Shown here piece by piece: positions 44,185-55,055 of a stretch of 64,000 nt of DNA. The stretch is from Arthrobacter_B citreus (GTDB taxonomy: Bacteria > Actinomycetota > Actinomycetes > Actinomycetales > Micrococcaceae). Every line of letters begins with the position of its first letter. Position 1 is the stretch's first letter. The position numbers and the translations under genes are program-made. The stretch lies in NCBI RefSeq assembly GCF_042429235.1, contig NZ_JBHMBA010000008.1, one strand, 5' to 3'. The notes under the pieces were generated by a model, which saw nothing but the letters and a program-made list of their open reading frames with translations, was not told where the DNA came from and did not search any database.

Positions 44185-46517
44185 GGACGCCCCGCTCCAC
44201 GTACCGGCTGCAGATCCGCCCGTCCTTCACCCTCTTCGACGCCGCGGACCTCGTTCCGTACCTGGCGGACCTGGGGGTGGACTGGGTGTATCTGTCGCCC
44301 ATTCTCACTGCCGAGGAGGGGTCCGACCACGGTTACGACGTCGTGGACCCCTCCGCCGTGGACCCGGCCCGCGGCGGTCCCGAAGGGCTGAAAGCCCTCT
44401 CGGACGCCGCGCATGCCGCCGGCATGGGTGTGCTGGTGGACATAGTGCCCAACCACATGGGAGTTGCAACGCCCTCCGCCAATCCGTGGTGGTGGTCCGT
44501 CCTGGCCCAGGGCCGTGGATCCCGGTATGCCGAAGCGTTCGACATCGACTGGGACGCTGCGGACGGCAAGCTCCGCCTGCCGGTCCTGGGCGATGGCGAC
44601 AACGAACTTAATGAGCTGAAACTGGCCGGCGGCGAACTTCACTATTACGATCACCGGTTCCCCGTTGCGGAAGGCACCGCCAGCGAGGGCGACTCCGCGC
44701 AGGACGTCCACGCACGCCAGCACTATGAGCTGGTGAACTGGCGGCGCGCGGACAGCGAGTTGAACTACCGGCGCTTTTTCGGCGTCAACACCCTCGCCGG
44801 CATCCGGGTGGAGGAACCGTGGGTCTTTGACGAATCGCACGCTGAAATCAAGCGCTGGTTCGATGAAGGGCTTGCGGACGGGCTGCGGATTGACCATCCC
44901 GACGGCCTGGCCGACCCCAAGGGATACCTCGCCCGGCTGCGGGAGATGACCAACGGGGCGTACATCCTCGTGGAGAAAATCCTCGAGCCCGGGGAAGTCC
45001 TGCCCGCGGACTGGGAAACGGAAGGCACCACCGGTTACGACGCGCTCGCGGACATTGACCGGCTCCTGGTCGACCCGGAGGGAATGAAACCGCTCACGGA
45101 GCTCGTGCCCACGGAGCCCTTTGGACACATGATCCACGGCACCAAGCGGAACATCGCCGATCAGCTGCTGAATTCCGAAGTCCAGCGGCTGGTCCGGCTG
45201 CTGCCCGAGGACAGCGGGCTGGACGCCGGGACAGCCGCAGACGCCGTGGCGGAGCTGCTGGCCTGCTTCCCGGTGTACCGCAGCTACCTGCCGGTTGGAG
45301 CGCAGTACCTGGCCGACGCCGTTGTCGCGGCGAAGGTTCGCCGGCCGGATTTGGCCGGGGCCCTGGATGTGCTGCATCCGCTGCTGAACCCGCTGCTCGA
45401 CGGCCGTGCCGACAGCACCGACCTGGGCGAGTTTGCGGTCCGGTTCCAGCAGACATCGGGCATGGTGATGGCCAAGGGCGTGGAGGACACCGCGTTTTAC
45501 CGGTACGCCCGGCTGACGTCCCTGAACGAGGTGGGAGCGGACCCGGCCCAGTTCGCCGTGGAGCCCTTCGAGCTGCACACCCGGCTGATCCGCCGGAACC
45601 AGGAGCAGCCCGCGGCCATGACGACGCTGACCACCCATGACACCAAGCGCAGCGAGGACACCCGCGCCCGGATCTCGGTCCTCGCGGAAATCCCGGACGA
45701 GTGGCGGGAGACGTTCACGCAGCTTTCGAACCTGGTCCCGATGGGGGATCCGGCGATGGAGAACCTGCTGTGGCAAACCATCGTTGGTGCGTGGCCCCTG
45801 AGCCGGGAACGCGCGCATGCCTACGCCGAGAAGGCCTCCCGCGAGGCATCGGCCAGCACCACATGGACGGCACCGAACGTCGAATTCGAGGAGCGGATGC
45901 ATGCCGCTGTGGACGCGGCGTTCGACAACCCCGCGGTGGCTTCAATCGTGAGCTCCATGGCCGAGCGGACCCGGTTCGCCGGGTACTCCAATTCCCTCTC
46001 GGCCAAGCTCCTGCAGCTGACCATGCCCGGCGTGCCGGACGTCTATCAGGGAACCGAGTTCTGGGATCGATCCCTGGTGGACCCGGACAACCGCAGGACT
46101 GTCGATTTCAGCCGCCGCCGCGAGGTGCTCGCGTCTTTCGCCGGGACAGCCGGGACAGCCAGCCCGCCGGCCCTGGACGAGGAGGCTGCGGCCAAGATGC
46201 TGCTGGTCTCCCGCGCGCTGATGCTGAAGCGGTCCCGTCCGGAACTGTTCGAGGACTATCTGCCCGTTGCTGTTACCGGCCCCGCAGCGGCGCACGTTTT
46301 CGGTTTCGACCGGGGCGGGGCCGTGACCGTCGTGACCCGGCTGCCGCTGGGCCTTGAGCGCTCCGGCGGCTGGCGGGACACCGCCGTCGTCCTGCCGAAG
46401 GGAACCTACCGGGACGTGATCACCGGACGGACTTACGACAGCACGGGCTCCGTGCCGGCCGCGGACCTGTTTGGCATCTATCCTGCTGTGCTGCTGGAAC
46501 GGAAGGACGGCGAATGA
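44181..46517 (+). CDS. treY: maltooligosyltrehalose synthase
   Basis: Turns the reducing-end glucose of a maltodextrin into a trehalose unit by intramolecular transglucosylation (GH13_26). It has 778 residues, beginning MRTPRSTYRLQIRPSFTLFD. The catalytic residues by family position are Asp238 (GLRIDHPDGLADP), Glu265 (ILVEKIL) and Asp487 (TTHDTKRSED). Other landmarks are VDIVPNHMGVATP and VPDVYQGTEFWD. It overlaps glgX and treZ by four bases on each side. Enzymes of this kind were first described in Arthrobacter. Confidence 0.97.
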   Translation: MRTPRSTYRLQIRPSFTLFDAADLVPYLADLGVDWVYLSPILTAEEGSDHGYDVVDPSAVDPARGGPEGLKALSDAAHAAGMGVLVDIVPNHMGVATPSANPWWWSVLAQGRGSRYAEAFDIDWDAADGKLRLPVLGDGDNELNELKLAGGELHYYDHRFPVAEGTASEGDSAQDVHARQHYELVNWRRADSELNYRRFFGVNTLAGIRVEEPWVFDESHAEIKRWFDEGLADGLRIDHPDGLADPKGYLARLREMTNGAYILVEKILEPGEVLPADWETEGTTGYDALADIDRLLVDPEGMKPLTELVPTEPFGHMIHGTKRNIADQLLNSEVQRLVRLLPEDSGLDAGTAADAVAELLACFPVYRSYLPVGAQYLADAVVAAKVRRPDLAGALDVLHPLLNPLLDGRADSTDLGEFAVRFQQTSGMVMAKGVEDTAFYRYARLTSLNEVGADPAQFAVEPFELHTRLIRRNQEQPAAMTTLTTHDTKRSEDTRARISVLAEIPDEWRETFTQLSNLVPMGDPAMENLLWQTIVGAWPLSRERAHAYAEKASREASASTTWTAPNVEFEERMHAAVDAAFDNPAVASIVSSMAERTRFAGYSNSLSAKLLQLTMPGVPDVYQGTEFWDRSLVDPDNRRTVDFSRRREVLASFAGTAGTASPPALDEEAAAKMLLVSRALMLKRSRPELFEDYLPVAVTGPAAAHVFGFDRGGAVTVVTRLPLGLERSGGWRDTAVVLPKGTYRDVITGRTYDSTGSVPAADLFGIYPAVLLERKDGE

Positions 46518-48259
46518 GAACCGACTTTGATGTGTGGGCACCGAAGGCCAACACCATGACCCTCCTGGCGGACGGCCGGAAGCTGTCGATGAGCCGGGGA
46601 GACAACGGCTGGTGGCACGTCCAGCACGCGGAGCTTCCCGAAGACATCGATTACGGGTATCTCATCGACGACGCGGAAACGCCGGTTCCGGATCCCCGGT
46701 CCCGCCGCCAGCCGGAGGGAGTCCATTCGCTCTCGCGCACCTTCGACCCGGACCTGTATGAATGGCATGACGCGGACTGGGTGTCGCCGGGGCTGGACGG
46801 CGGCGCGATCTACGAGCTGCACGTCGGCACCTTCACGCCCGAGGGAACGTTTGACGCCGCCATCGGCAAGTTGGACTACCTCGTCGACCTCGGCGTCCGC
46901 TATGTGGAACTGCTGCCGGTGAACGCGTTCAACGGCACCCACAACTGGGGTTACGACGGCGTGCTGTGGTACGCCGTGCAGGAAACCTACGGCGGCCCGG
47001 AGGGCTACCAGCGCTTCGTGGACGCCGCGCACCAGGCGGGACTGGGCGTCATCCAGGACGTGGTCTACAACCATCTCGGACCCAGCGGGAATTACCTTCC
47101 GATGTTTGGGCCCTACCTCTCCGAGGGAAAGGGCAACACCTGGGGAGACTCGGTGAATCTGGACGGGCCGTCCTCCGACGCCGTGCGCCGGTACATTTTG
47201 GACAACGTGCTCATGTGGTTCCGGGACTTCCACGTTGACGGCCTGCGGCTGGACGCGGTGCATGCGCTGCATGATGAGCGCGCCGTCCACATCCTGGAGG
47301 AAATGGCCGTTGAAACGGAGAACTGCGCCAAGGAACTGGGCAAACCCCTGTTCCTCATCGCCGAGTCCGACCTCAATGATCCGCGCCTGATTACCCCGTG
47401 TGCGCTGAACGGATACGGTCTCAGCGGCCAGTGGTCCGATGACTTCCACCATGCGGCGCACACCAACCTCACCGGCGAGAACGGCGGCTACTACGAGGAC
47501 TTCGACTCCATCGCGGCCCTGGCCAAGGTGCTGCAGGACGGGTTCTTCCACGACGGCTCCTTCTCGTCCTTCCGGGGCCGCAGCCATGGCCGTCCGATCA
47601 ACAAGGAAGTGGTGAATGCACGCCAGCTTGTCACCTGCATTCAAAACCACGACCAGGTCGGCAACCGCGCGGCGGGGGACCGGCTCAGCGCCTCCCTGGA
47701 TTACCCCCGGCTGTCGCTGGGCGCCGTGCTCAACCTGACCTCGCCATTCACTCCCATGATCTTCATGGGCGAGGAATTCGGCGCTTCCACTCCCTGGCAG
47801 TTCTTCACCTCGCATCCGGAACCGGAGCTGGGCAAGGCGACGGCGGAGGGCAGACTGCGGGAGTTTGAACGGATGGGCTGGGACCCGGACACGGTCCCCA
47901 ACCCGCAGGACCCCTCCACGTTCACCAACTCCAAGCTGGACTGGTCCGAGGTGAATGAGGGCAAGCATGCTGAACTGCATGACCTGTACCGCAGCCTCCT
48001 GCGGCTGCGGGCCGGCCACCCGGACCTGACGGATCCGGAACTGCGCAACGTCAGCGTGGATTATGACGAAGTGGGACGCTGGGTGGTCCTGCGCCGCTGC
48101 GACACCGTGGTGGCCCTCAACTTCGCCGGCGAACCACGGGAAATGCCGGTGCCCTTTGACGGCCGGCCCAAGGTGCTGCTCGAAACGGCACCCGCCGAGC
48201 TCTACGGCGGCGCCGTCCAGCTGCCCGCCTACGGCGCCGCGGTCCTGGCCGAGGGGTAG
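46514..48259 (+). CDS. treZ: malto-oligosyltrehalose trehalohydrolase
   Basis: Releases trehalose from maltooligosyltrehalose (GH13_10), the last step of the pathway. It has 581 residues: a small N-terminal domain FDVWAPKANTMTLLAD and then the barrel. The catalytic triad by family position is Asp247 (VDGLRLDAVHAL), Glu284 (LIAESDLND) and Asp380 (CIQNHDQVGNR). The ATG lies in the overlap with treY (ATGA). The three-gene order debranching enzyme-treY-treZ gives a complete glycogen-to-trehalose route, for stress protection or carbon storage. Confidence 0.97.
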   Translation: MRTDFDVWAPKANTMTLLADGRKLSMSRGDNGWWHVQHAELPEDIDYGYLIDDAETPVPDPRSRRQPEGVHSLSRTFDPDLYEWHDADWVSPGLDGGAIYELHVGTFTPEGTFDAAIGKLDYLVDLGVRYVELLPVNAFNGTHNWGYDGVLWYAVQETYGGPEGYQRFVDAAHQAGLGVIQDVVYNHLGPSGNYLPMFGPYLSEGKGNTWGDSVNLDGPSSDAVRRYILDNVLMWFRDFHVDGLRLDAVHALHDERAVHILEEMAVETENCAKELGKPLFLIAESDLNDPRLITPCALNGYGLSGQWSDDFHHAAHTNLTGENGGYYEDFDSIAALAKVLQDGFFHDGSFSSFRGRSHGRPINKEVVNARQLVTCIQNHDQVGNRAAGDRLSASLDYPRLSLGAVLNLTSPFTPMIFMGEEFGASTPWQFFTSHPEPELGKATAEGRLREFERMGWDPDTVPNPQDPSTFTNSKLDWSEVNEGKHAELHDLYRSLLRLRAGHPDLTDPELRNVSVDYDEVGRWVVLRRCDTVVALNFAGEPREMPVPFDGRPKVLLETAPAELYGGAVQLPAYGAAVLAEG

Positions 48260-48265
48260 GCGCCG

Positions 48266-48296
48266 GGTTGTCCGCGGCAGTGGCAAGATGTAACCC

Positions 48297-48321
<25 letters not shown>
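48266..48321. promoter_or_regulatory. 14 bp perfect inverted repeat flanking the start of the aldo/keto reductase gene
   Basis: The arm GGTTGTCCGCGGCA at 48266-48279 is the exact reverse complement of 48308-48321. The 28-base loop contains a CAAGAT -10-like box (48284-48289) and the ATG at 48297. As RNA it would place the start codon in the loop of a hairpin; as DNA it could be a repressor operator around the promoter. Confidence 0.7.
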
Positions 48322-49343
<1,022 letters not shown>

Positions 49344-49349
49344 CATCAG

Positions 49350-49383
49350 GGGGCCGCAGCCGGCTGGTTCCGGCTGCGGCCCC
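49350..49383 (+). terminator. GC-rich hairpin after the aldo/keto reductase gene
   Basis: A perfect 14 bp stem pairs 49350-49363 with 49370-49383 around a 6-base loop, starting seven bases after the stop codon. No T run follows, as is frequent in actinobacteria. Confidence 0.75.
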
Positions 49384-49435
49384 GGGCAGGTGCCCCGAAT
49401 CAGCGGGTGCCTCCCGTGAGTGAAACAATGGTCAG

Positions 49436-50602
49436 GTGAATGACCAACAAGCTCCTCCCGCCGCCGAACGCCAAGCACTTATCGATTTGGCCGCAGTGCG
49501 GCACAACGTACGCCACCTTGTCCACCTCGTCAGCCCGGCCCGGGTAATGGCCGTCGTCAAGGCCGATGCCTATGGCCACGGGGCCGAGCAGATGGCACGC
49601 ACCGCCCTGGAAGCAGGCGCTTCCTGGCTGGGGGTAGCCCACATTTCCGAGGCCCTGGCACTGCGCAGTGCCGGCATAACGGCTCCGGTCCTGGCTTGGC
49701 TCCACACCGTGGACAGCCCTTTCACGGAGGCCGTGGCAGCAAACGTGGACCTGGGCCTTTCCGGCTGGGAACTGGAAAGAGTCGTCGAAGCCGCGCGGGA
49801 ACTCCAGATTCCGGCGCGGGTGCACCTGAAGATCGATACCGGCCTTGGCCGCAACGGCTGCCCGCCCGACAAATGGGAAGCCTTTGTCGGCCGCGCCCTG
49901 GCCTATCAGGAGGAAGGGCTGCTGCGCGTCGTCGGGATCTTTTCCCATTTTTCCGTCGCCGACGAACCCGCCCGCCCCGAGACTGATGAGCAGCTGGTGC
50001 GGTTCCGCACCGCCGTTGCCGTCGCCGAAGACGCCGGTGTGGACCACGAAGTGCGCCACATCGCCAATACCCCCGCAGCCCTGTCCCGGCCTGACTCGCA
50101 TTTCGACATGGTGCGCGTGGGGCTGGGCGTTTACGGCCTTTCGCCTTTCCCGGGGCAAGCCCCGGCGGAACTGGGCCTGCGCCCCGCGATGACCTTGAAA
50201 ACCACCATCGCCAACTGCAAGGAAGTTCCGGCCGGACAGGGCGTGTCCTACGGGCTCCGTTACTCCACCTCCGAAGCGACGACACTGGCACTGGTGCCCC
50301 TGGGCTATGCCGACGGCGTTCCCCGCGTCGGCACCGGAGGTCCCGTCTGGGTGGATGGCACCGTCTACCCCGTGGTGGGCCGCATCGCCATGGACCAAAT
50401 GGTCATCGACCTGAAGACCACAGGCATTGCGGGAACAGGAAAGGACCTTGTGGGCCGCGAAGCGGTCCTGTTCGGCGGCGTCGGGATGCCGTCGGTGGAT
50501 GAGTGGGCGGATGCCGCCGGCAGCATCAACTACGAAATCATCACGCGCATCAGTTCGCGGGTGGAGCGCAAGTACACCGACTCGGAGGGGGCCAAGGCAT
50601 GA
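49436..50602 (+). CDS. alr: alanine racemase
   Basis: PLP-dependent enzyme making D-alanine for peptidoglycan. It has 388 residues from a GTG at 49436. PLP lysine Lys42 lies in VVKADAYGHGAE, and the second catalytic base Tyr272 in GQGVSYGLRY. The C-terminal IAMDQMVIDL segment is typical. No ribosome site is seen; AACAAT lies six bases before the start, compatible with a leaderless transcript. It heads a run of five tightly packed genes, overlapping tsaE in ATGA. Confidence 0.96.
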   Translation: MNDQQAPPAAERQALIDLAAVRHNVRHLVHLVSPARVMAVVKADAYGHGAEQMARTALEAGASWLGVAHISEALALRSAGITAPVLAWLHTVDSPFTEAVAANVDLGLSGWELERVVEAARELQIPARVHLKIDTGLGRNGCPPDKWEAFVGRALAYQEEGLLRVVGIFSHFSVADEPARPETDEQLVRFRTAVAVAEDAGVDHEVRHIANTPAALSRPDSHFDMVRVGLGVYGLSPFPGQAPAELGLRPAMTLKTTIANCKEVPAGQGVSYGLRYSTSEATTLALVPLGYADGVPRVGTGGPVWVDGTVYPVVGRIAMDQMVIDLKTTGIAGTGKDLVGREAVLFGGVGMPSVDEWADAAGSINYEIITRISSRVERKYTDSEGAKA

Positions 50603-51195
50603 GTTCAGCAGGGAACGACGGCGGCAGCGCCCCCGTTTGGGAAGAGGAAATCCGTACCGCCGGGCCAGAGGAAACCCAAGCTGCCGCGGAACGGCTAGGC
50701 CGCCAGCTGATGGCAGGGGATCTCATCCTGCTCACGGGCGAGCTTGGAGCCGGGAAAACCACCTTCACCCAGGGCCTGGGCCGCGGGATGGGTGTTCGTC
50801 CCGGCATCATTTCCCCCACCTTTGTGCTGGTCCGTCTTCATCCCAGCCTCTCGGAAGGGCCGGACCTGGTGCACGTGGACGCCTACCGGCTGGGATCCAG
50901 CGGTGAGATTGACGACATCGATCTCGAAAACACCATGGACAGTTCGGTCACCGTGGTGGAGTGGGGCCACGGCCTCGTGGAACACCTCGCTGAAAGCCGT
51001 CTTGAGATCACCCTGGTCCGGCCGACCGGGGCTGATGCGGCCAAAGCCGGAGGCGCCGGGGCTCTCAGCTTCGACTTTGACGATGACCCGGACGAAGAGC
51101 GGCTGATTCGCATAGCTGCATACGGTCCCCGCTGGGAGCAAACGAACCTGCGGACCGGCGGGGCCGCGGAAGGAGCCGGGTCAAACGAGACGTAA
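50599..51195 (+). CDS. tsaE: tRNA t6A biosynthesis ATPase TsaE
   Basis: ATPase required, with TsaB and TsaD, to put the threonylcarbamoyl group on A37 of ANN-decoding tRNAs. From the ATG at 50599, which overlaps the alr stop codon, it has 198 residues. The Walker A motif GELGAGKT is at 47-54, followed by SPTFVLVR and VHVDAYRL. The 35-40 C-terminal residues are extended relative to the usual 150-160 of the family and rich in Ala, Gly and acidic residues. tsaB starts after one base. Confidence 0.95.
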   Translation: MSSAGNDGGSAPVWEEEIRTAGPEETQAAAERLGRQLMAGDLILLTGELGAGKTTFTQGLGRGMGVRPGIISPTFVLVRLHPSLSEGPDLVHVDAYRLGSSGEIDDIDLENTMDSSVTVVEWGHGLVEHLAESRLEITLVRPTGADAAKAGGAGALSFDFDDDPDEERLIRIAAYGPRWEQTNLRTGGAAEGAGSNET

Positions 51196-51196
51196 A

Positions 51197-51874
51197 ATGG
51201 GCACCGTGCTTATTCTCTCCATTGACACCTCCGCCATCGCCAGTGCGGCACTGCTGACCGGGGAAGGGGAGATCCTTGCCGCCTTCGCCACGGAGGACAC
51301 CCGTTCCCACGCCGAAGTGCTGGCCCCGGGCATCAAAAACCTGATGGACACCGCCGGCGTCACACCGGCCGAGCTCGACGCCGTTGTGGTGGGAGTCGGT
51401 CCCGGACCCTTCACCGGGCTTCGCTCCGGCATCGCCACCGCCCGCACTCTTGGTTTTGCCTGGAACAAGCCCGTGCATGGAGTGATGAGCCTGGATGCCA
51501 TCGCCGTGGACGCCGCGCTGGACGCGTGGAGGCTGGGGATTGACGAGTTCGCCGTGGCAACCGACGCCCGGCGCAAGGAAGTGTACTGGGCGCATTACCG
51601 CAGCACGGGTGGAACGGCTGAACTCCTGGCCGGTCCGTTTGTCAGTGACCCCGCAGAAGTTCCGGAGCTGCCGGTCTACGGCGTCGGTGCGGGCCTCTAT
51701 CCGGAACTGCTGCACGGTGTCTCGGGCTTCACCGATGCGCAACCCACCGCGTCCGCACTGGGCCGCACCGCCGTCGTACGCCTGGTCCGCGGACTGCCGC
51801 TGCTGGACACCACCCCGCTTTACCTGCGCGAATCCGATGCCAAGGTCCCCGGACCCCGGAAGCGCGCACTGTGA
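51197..51874 (+). CDS. tsaB: tRNA t6A biosynthesis protein TsaB
   Basis: Catalytically inactive partner that forms a heterodimer with TsaD. It has 225 residues in the actin-like ATPase fold, beginning LILSIDTSAIASAALLTGEG, with GVGPGPFTGLRSGIATARTL as its signature. The second half is degenerate relative to TsaD, as expected for this family. Start ATG at 51197; a GTG three codons later is an alternative. The stop codon overlaps the next gene in GTGA. Confidence 0.94.
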   Translation: MGTVLILSIDTSAIASAALLTGEGEILAAFATEDTRSHAEVLAPGIKNLMDTAGVTPAELDAVVVGVGPGPFTGLRSGIATARTLGFAWNKPVHGVMSLDAIAVDAALDAWRLGIDEFAVATDARRKEVYWAHYRSTGGTAELLAGPFVSDPAEVPELPVYGVGAGLYPELLHGVSGFTDAQPTASALGRTAVVRLVRGLPLLDTTPLYLRESDAKVPGPRKRAL

Positions 51875-52365
51875 CCGGCGCCGTGATCCGGCCCATGACG
51901 TTCGACGACGTAGCCGCCGTGGACGCGCTCGAGCGGGCGCTGTTCCCGGTGGACGCATGGCCGCTGCAGATGTTCCATGACGAGCTGAACCAGACGGACA
52001 CCCGCTCTTACTATGTGGCCGAGGACGCAGACGCGAAAGTCATCGGTTATGCCGGCCTGATGTGCGTGCTGCCGATTGCCGACGTGCAGACGATCGCCGT
52101 CGCGCCGGAAGCCGAGGGTGCCGGCATTGGGTCGGCACTGCTGGCCACCCTCATCGACGAGGCAAAGCAGCGCGGCGCCGACGACGTACTGCTGGAAGTG
52201 CGCGCCGACAACCCCCGGGCACAGCGGCTCTACCGCTGGTTCGGATTTGAGCAGATCCACGTCCGGCCGCGCTATTACCGCGACGGCGCCGACGCACTCA
52301 TCATGCGGCTGCCCCTTTCCGCCTGGAACGGGGCTCCGCGAGCAACAACGAAGGACACGCAATGA
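51871..52365 (+). CDS. rimI: ribosomal protein S18 alanine N-acetyltransferase, GNAT family
   Basis: GNAT-fold acetyltransferase of 164 residues, beginning from GTG as TGAVIRPMTFDDVAAVDALE. The acetyl-CoA-binding segment is QTIAVAPEAEGAGIGSALLA, followed by LEVRADNPRAQRLYRWFGFE. The location between tsaB and tsaD is the standard place for RimI, which supports the assignment, though the acetylated protein in this organism is not proven. It overlaps both neighbours by four bases. Confidence 0.9.
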   Translation: MTGAVIRPMTFDDVAAVDALERALFPVDAWPLQMFHDELNQTDTRSYYVAEDADAKVIGYAGLMCVLPIADVQTIAVAPEAEGAGIGSALLATLIDEAKQRGADDVLLEVRADNPRAQRLYRWFGFEQIHVRPRYYRDGADALIMRLPLSAWNGAPRATTKDTQ

Positions 52366-53429
52366 ACCGCACCGACCCACTGGTGCTTGGCATCGAATCA
52401 TCCTGCGACGAAACCGGTGTGGGCATTGTCCGCGGCGGCAAGCTGCTGACCAACACGGTGTCCTCCTCCATGGACGAACACGTCCGTTTTGGCGGGGTCA
52501 TCCCCGAGATTGCTTCCCGTGCGCATCTGGACGCTTTCGTGCCAACGCTGCAGCAGGCACTGGACGAGGCACAGGTGACGCTGGACGACATTGACGCCAT
52601 TGCCGTGACATCCGGTCCCGGACTCGCCGGCGCGCTCATGGTGGGAGTCTGCGCCGCCAAGGCGCTCGCCGTCGCCACCGGCAAGCCGCTGTATGCCATC
52701 AATCATCTCGTGGCGCATGTCGGGGTGGGCGTGCTCGACGGCGGCGACCTGCCGGAGAACCTTGGCGCGCTGCTCGTTTCCGGCGGCCACACGGAGATTC
52801 TCGCCGTGAAGTCGCTGACCGGGGATGTCCAGCTGCTCGGTTCGACCATCGACGACGCCGCGGGCGAGGCGTACGACAAGGTGGCACGCATCCTCGGACT
52901 GGGCTATCCCGGCGGGCCTGCCATCGACAAGCTCGCACGCAGCGGCAACCCGAAAGCGATCCGGTTTCCCCGCGGCCTGACCCAGCCCAAGTACATGGGC
53001 TCCGCCGAAGAACCGGGACCCCACCGGTACGACTGGTCTTTTTCCGGCCTCAAGACGGCAGTGGCGCGCTGCGTGGAGCAGTACGAGGCCACGGGCGAAG
53101 AACTCCCGGTGGCCGATATCGCCGCCTCCTTCCAAGAGGCAGTGGTTGATGTGATTACGGCCAAGGCCATCTTGGCGTGCACCGAGCACGGCATCACCAA
53201 TCTGTTGCTCGGCGGAGGTGTTGCAGCCAACTCGCGGCTTCGCGAGCTGACGGCGCAGCGCTGTGCGGCCAAGGGCATCGCGCTTCGGGTGCCGCCCATT
53301 TCGCTTTGCACAGATAACGGCGCCATGGTCGCCGCCCTCGGCGCCCAGGTGGTTATGGCCGGTGCCGAACCATCGGGCATCACCTTTGCTCCGGACCCGT
53401 CCATGCCCGTGACCAGCATCCATCTCTAG
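52362..53429 (+). CDS. tsaD: tRNA N6-adenosine threonylcarbamoyltransferase TsaD
   Basis: Catalytic subunit that transfers the threonylcarbamoyl group to A37 of tRNA (Kae1 family). It has 355 residues, with the actin-like fold, beginning LVLGIESSCDETGVGIV. The metal-binding His115 and His119 lie in INHLVAHVGVG. Other landmarks are VSGGHTEILAV, GEAYDKVARILGLGYPGGP and the C-terminal CTDNGAMVAALG. Together with tsaE and tsaB in the same operon most of the t6A pathway is present; tsaC must lie elsewhere. Confidence 0.97.
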   Translation: MNRTDPLVLGIESSCDETGVGIVRGGKLLTNTVSSSMDEHVRFGGVIPEIASRAHLDAFVPTLQQALDEAQVTLDDIDAIAVTSGPGLAGALMVGVCAAKALAVATGKPLYAINHLVAHVGVGVLDGGDLPENLGALLVSGGHTEILAVKSLTGDVQLLGSTIDDAAGEAYDKVARILGLGYPGGPAIDKLARSGNPKAIRFPRGLTQPKYMGSAEEPGPHRYDWSFSGLKTAVARCVEQYEATGEELPVADIAASFQEAVVDVITAKAILACTEHGITNLLLGGGVAANSRLRELTAQRCAAKGIALRVPPISLCTDNGAMVAALGAQVVMAGAEPSGITFAPDPSMPVTSIHL

Positions 53430-53439
53430 CGGTTCCCGG

Positions 53440-54896
53440 TTATTGGGTCCCGGCGATGCCGGTGATGTCGCTGATGCCGGTGGTTCCCGGAGGGGCCGGA
53501 GACGCTGAGCGGTAGCGGTGACCTGTGGGCGTCACCGTATCCACCGTGTGCCTGACATGACTGGTCCGGCCCACGCAGGGAGACTCGATGGGCGGTGTTG
53601 GTGGTCCGTCAACCGTGCGTGTGGTCCAGCCCGGTGCTTCCTTGGCCTGGTTGCAGGCCTCGCATAAGCCCTGGATGTTCTCTGCACTGGTGGTTCCGCC
53701 GGCCCGGACCGGGCGGATGTGGTCGTAGTGCCGGATGGGAGCACCGCACCACGGCATCCGGCATACCTGGTCTCTGGCCGCGATGAACCGGGCCAAGCCC
53801 TCGGGCACCAGCCGGGCACGGGAATCCATGCCCACCAGCTGACCGGTGGACGGAGCCGTGTAAAGCCGCCGCAACCAGATGCGTGCTGATTTGTCCGGGT
53901 CGGCCGGCTTTCCCGAAGGTTTAACCGGGTCCGCGGGCATCCCCAAGGCTGTGTTCCGGGAAGCTGCGCCGCTGGCGGTTGAGTTCCGGCGGATCAGGTC
54001 CCGGGCCGTTTGTGCGGGCAGCACCCCGTAGCCGGGCAGCACGGCCGGTTCCGCGGTTCCGGCCAGCAGGGTCCGGTCCGTCATGATCAGCTGCACCTCG
54101 ATCCGCACATCCTCGGCCCTGACTTGTCCGGTGGTGCGTTCCACGAGGGTGTCGGCCATGATCTGGCCCTTGGTCCGCGGGTCCCCGGCAGCGCGGAGCC
54201 GGTCCGCTTCCCGGGTCAGCGCCGCATACACGCCAACACCCTGGGCCACAGGCAGCAGCGCGGTCAGATAGGTCATGGTGTCCGGTGCTGGACGGCAGGA
54301 CACGAACCGCTCCGAGACGGCATGCGCGGCACGGTTGACCACCGCGTGCGGATCCATGGCGTAGGACAGGGTCTTGATTTTGGCGATCAGCGCCCGGTCC
54401 CCGAGCTGCTCGAGCTCATCCAGGTTCCCGGCAATGACTTCGTCAACCTTCTGCCGGTCCGTCAGGGACAGNCGGTGGCCCGCCATTCGCTGATCACTCC
54501 GAGGGTCAAGGCGTGCAGGGTGTGGGGCATTTCTCGGGTCAGGATCCGTGCCAGGCCCAGCAGCCGGGTTCCGCGGTGCGGGGACTCGCGGCGGGCGAAA
54601 CCGATTTGGGCTCCGACGCCTTTGCCGAGCTGGTCGGCTTTCACTCCGGCTGCGGCCTGGGCTTGCCGGGTCATTGCGTCGAAGATTGCCGTTGCCCGGG
54701 CCTGGGCTGCCGAGGCGGCTGCTTTGAGTTCCTCCAACGCCCGAATGGAATCAATCAGCCCGGCCAGCAGTGCAGCTTCTGCCGCAACGGGTTCGCTGCG
54801 TTCGCCAGCATTCACGAGTCCGGACGCCAAAGGAGGCGGCTCCTTGGAATCCGGGCTGGGAATCGATTCCCCGGCGACCTGCTGATATTCGTACAT
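53440..54896 (-). CDS. DUF222/HNH endonuclease-like protein, interrupted by an ambiguous base
   Basis: The ATG at 54896 (preceded by TAAAAT at 54904-54909, seven bases upstream) opens a frame of 141 residues ending at ISEWRAT. From 54471 a second frame resumes with LSLTDRQKVDEVIAGNLDEL and continues for 343 residues. Together they make a single DUF222 (13E12-repeat type) protein with a C-terminal HNH domain (CRMPWCGAPIRHYDHIRPVR and ENIQGLCEACNQAK). The break falls at the single N at 54472. DUF222 relatives usually carry a few more residues after EWRAT, so the N likely stands for a small sequence gap and not a true frameshift. The role of such proteins is unclear. They are numerous in actinobacteria and often multi-copy. 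Confidence 0.85.
54472..54472. other. ambiguous base N, probable assembly gap
   Basis: The only non-ACGT position in the window. The reading frame of the DUF222 gene shifts here by a number of bases not divisible by three. Confidence 0.9.
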
Positions 54897-55055
54897 GTGT
54901 TCTATTTTAATGGCGACAGGAGACAGATATCCGGGACATCGTTACTGGAGAAATACCCGTTTAGACCACTTGGGGGGGGCGAGGCCCAGCGGAGTGCAGG
55001 GCGCGGAAGCGCTACTGGTCAGGGCGATGGGAAAGCAGCCCTGCCCGCTCACCGG

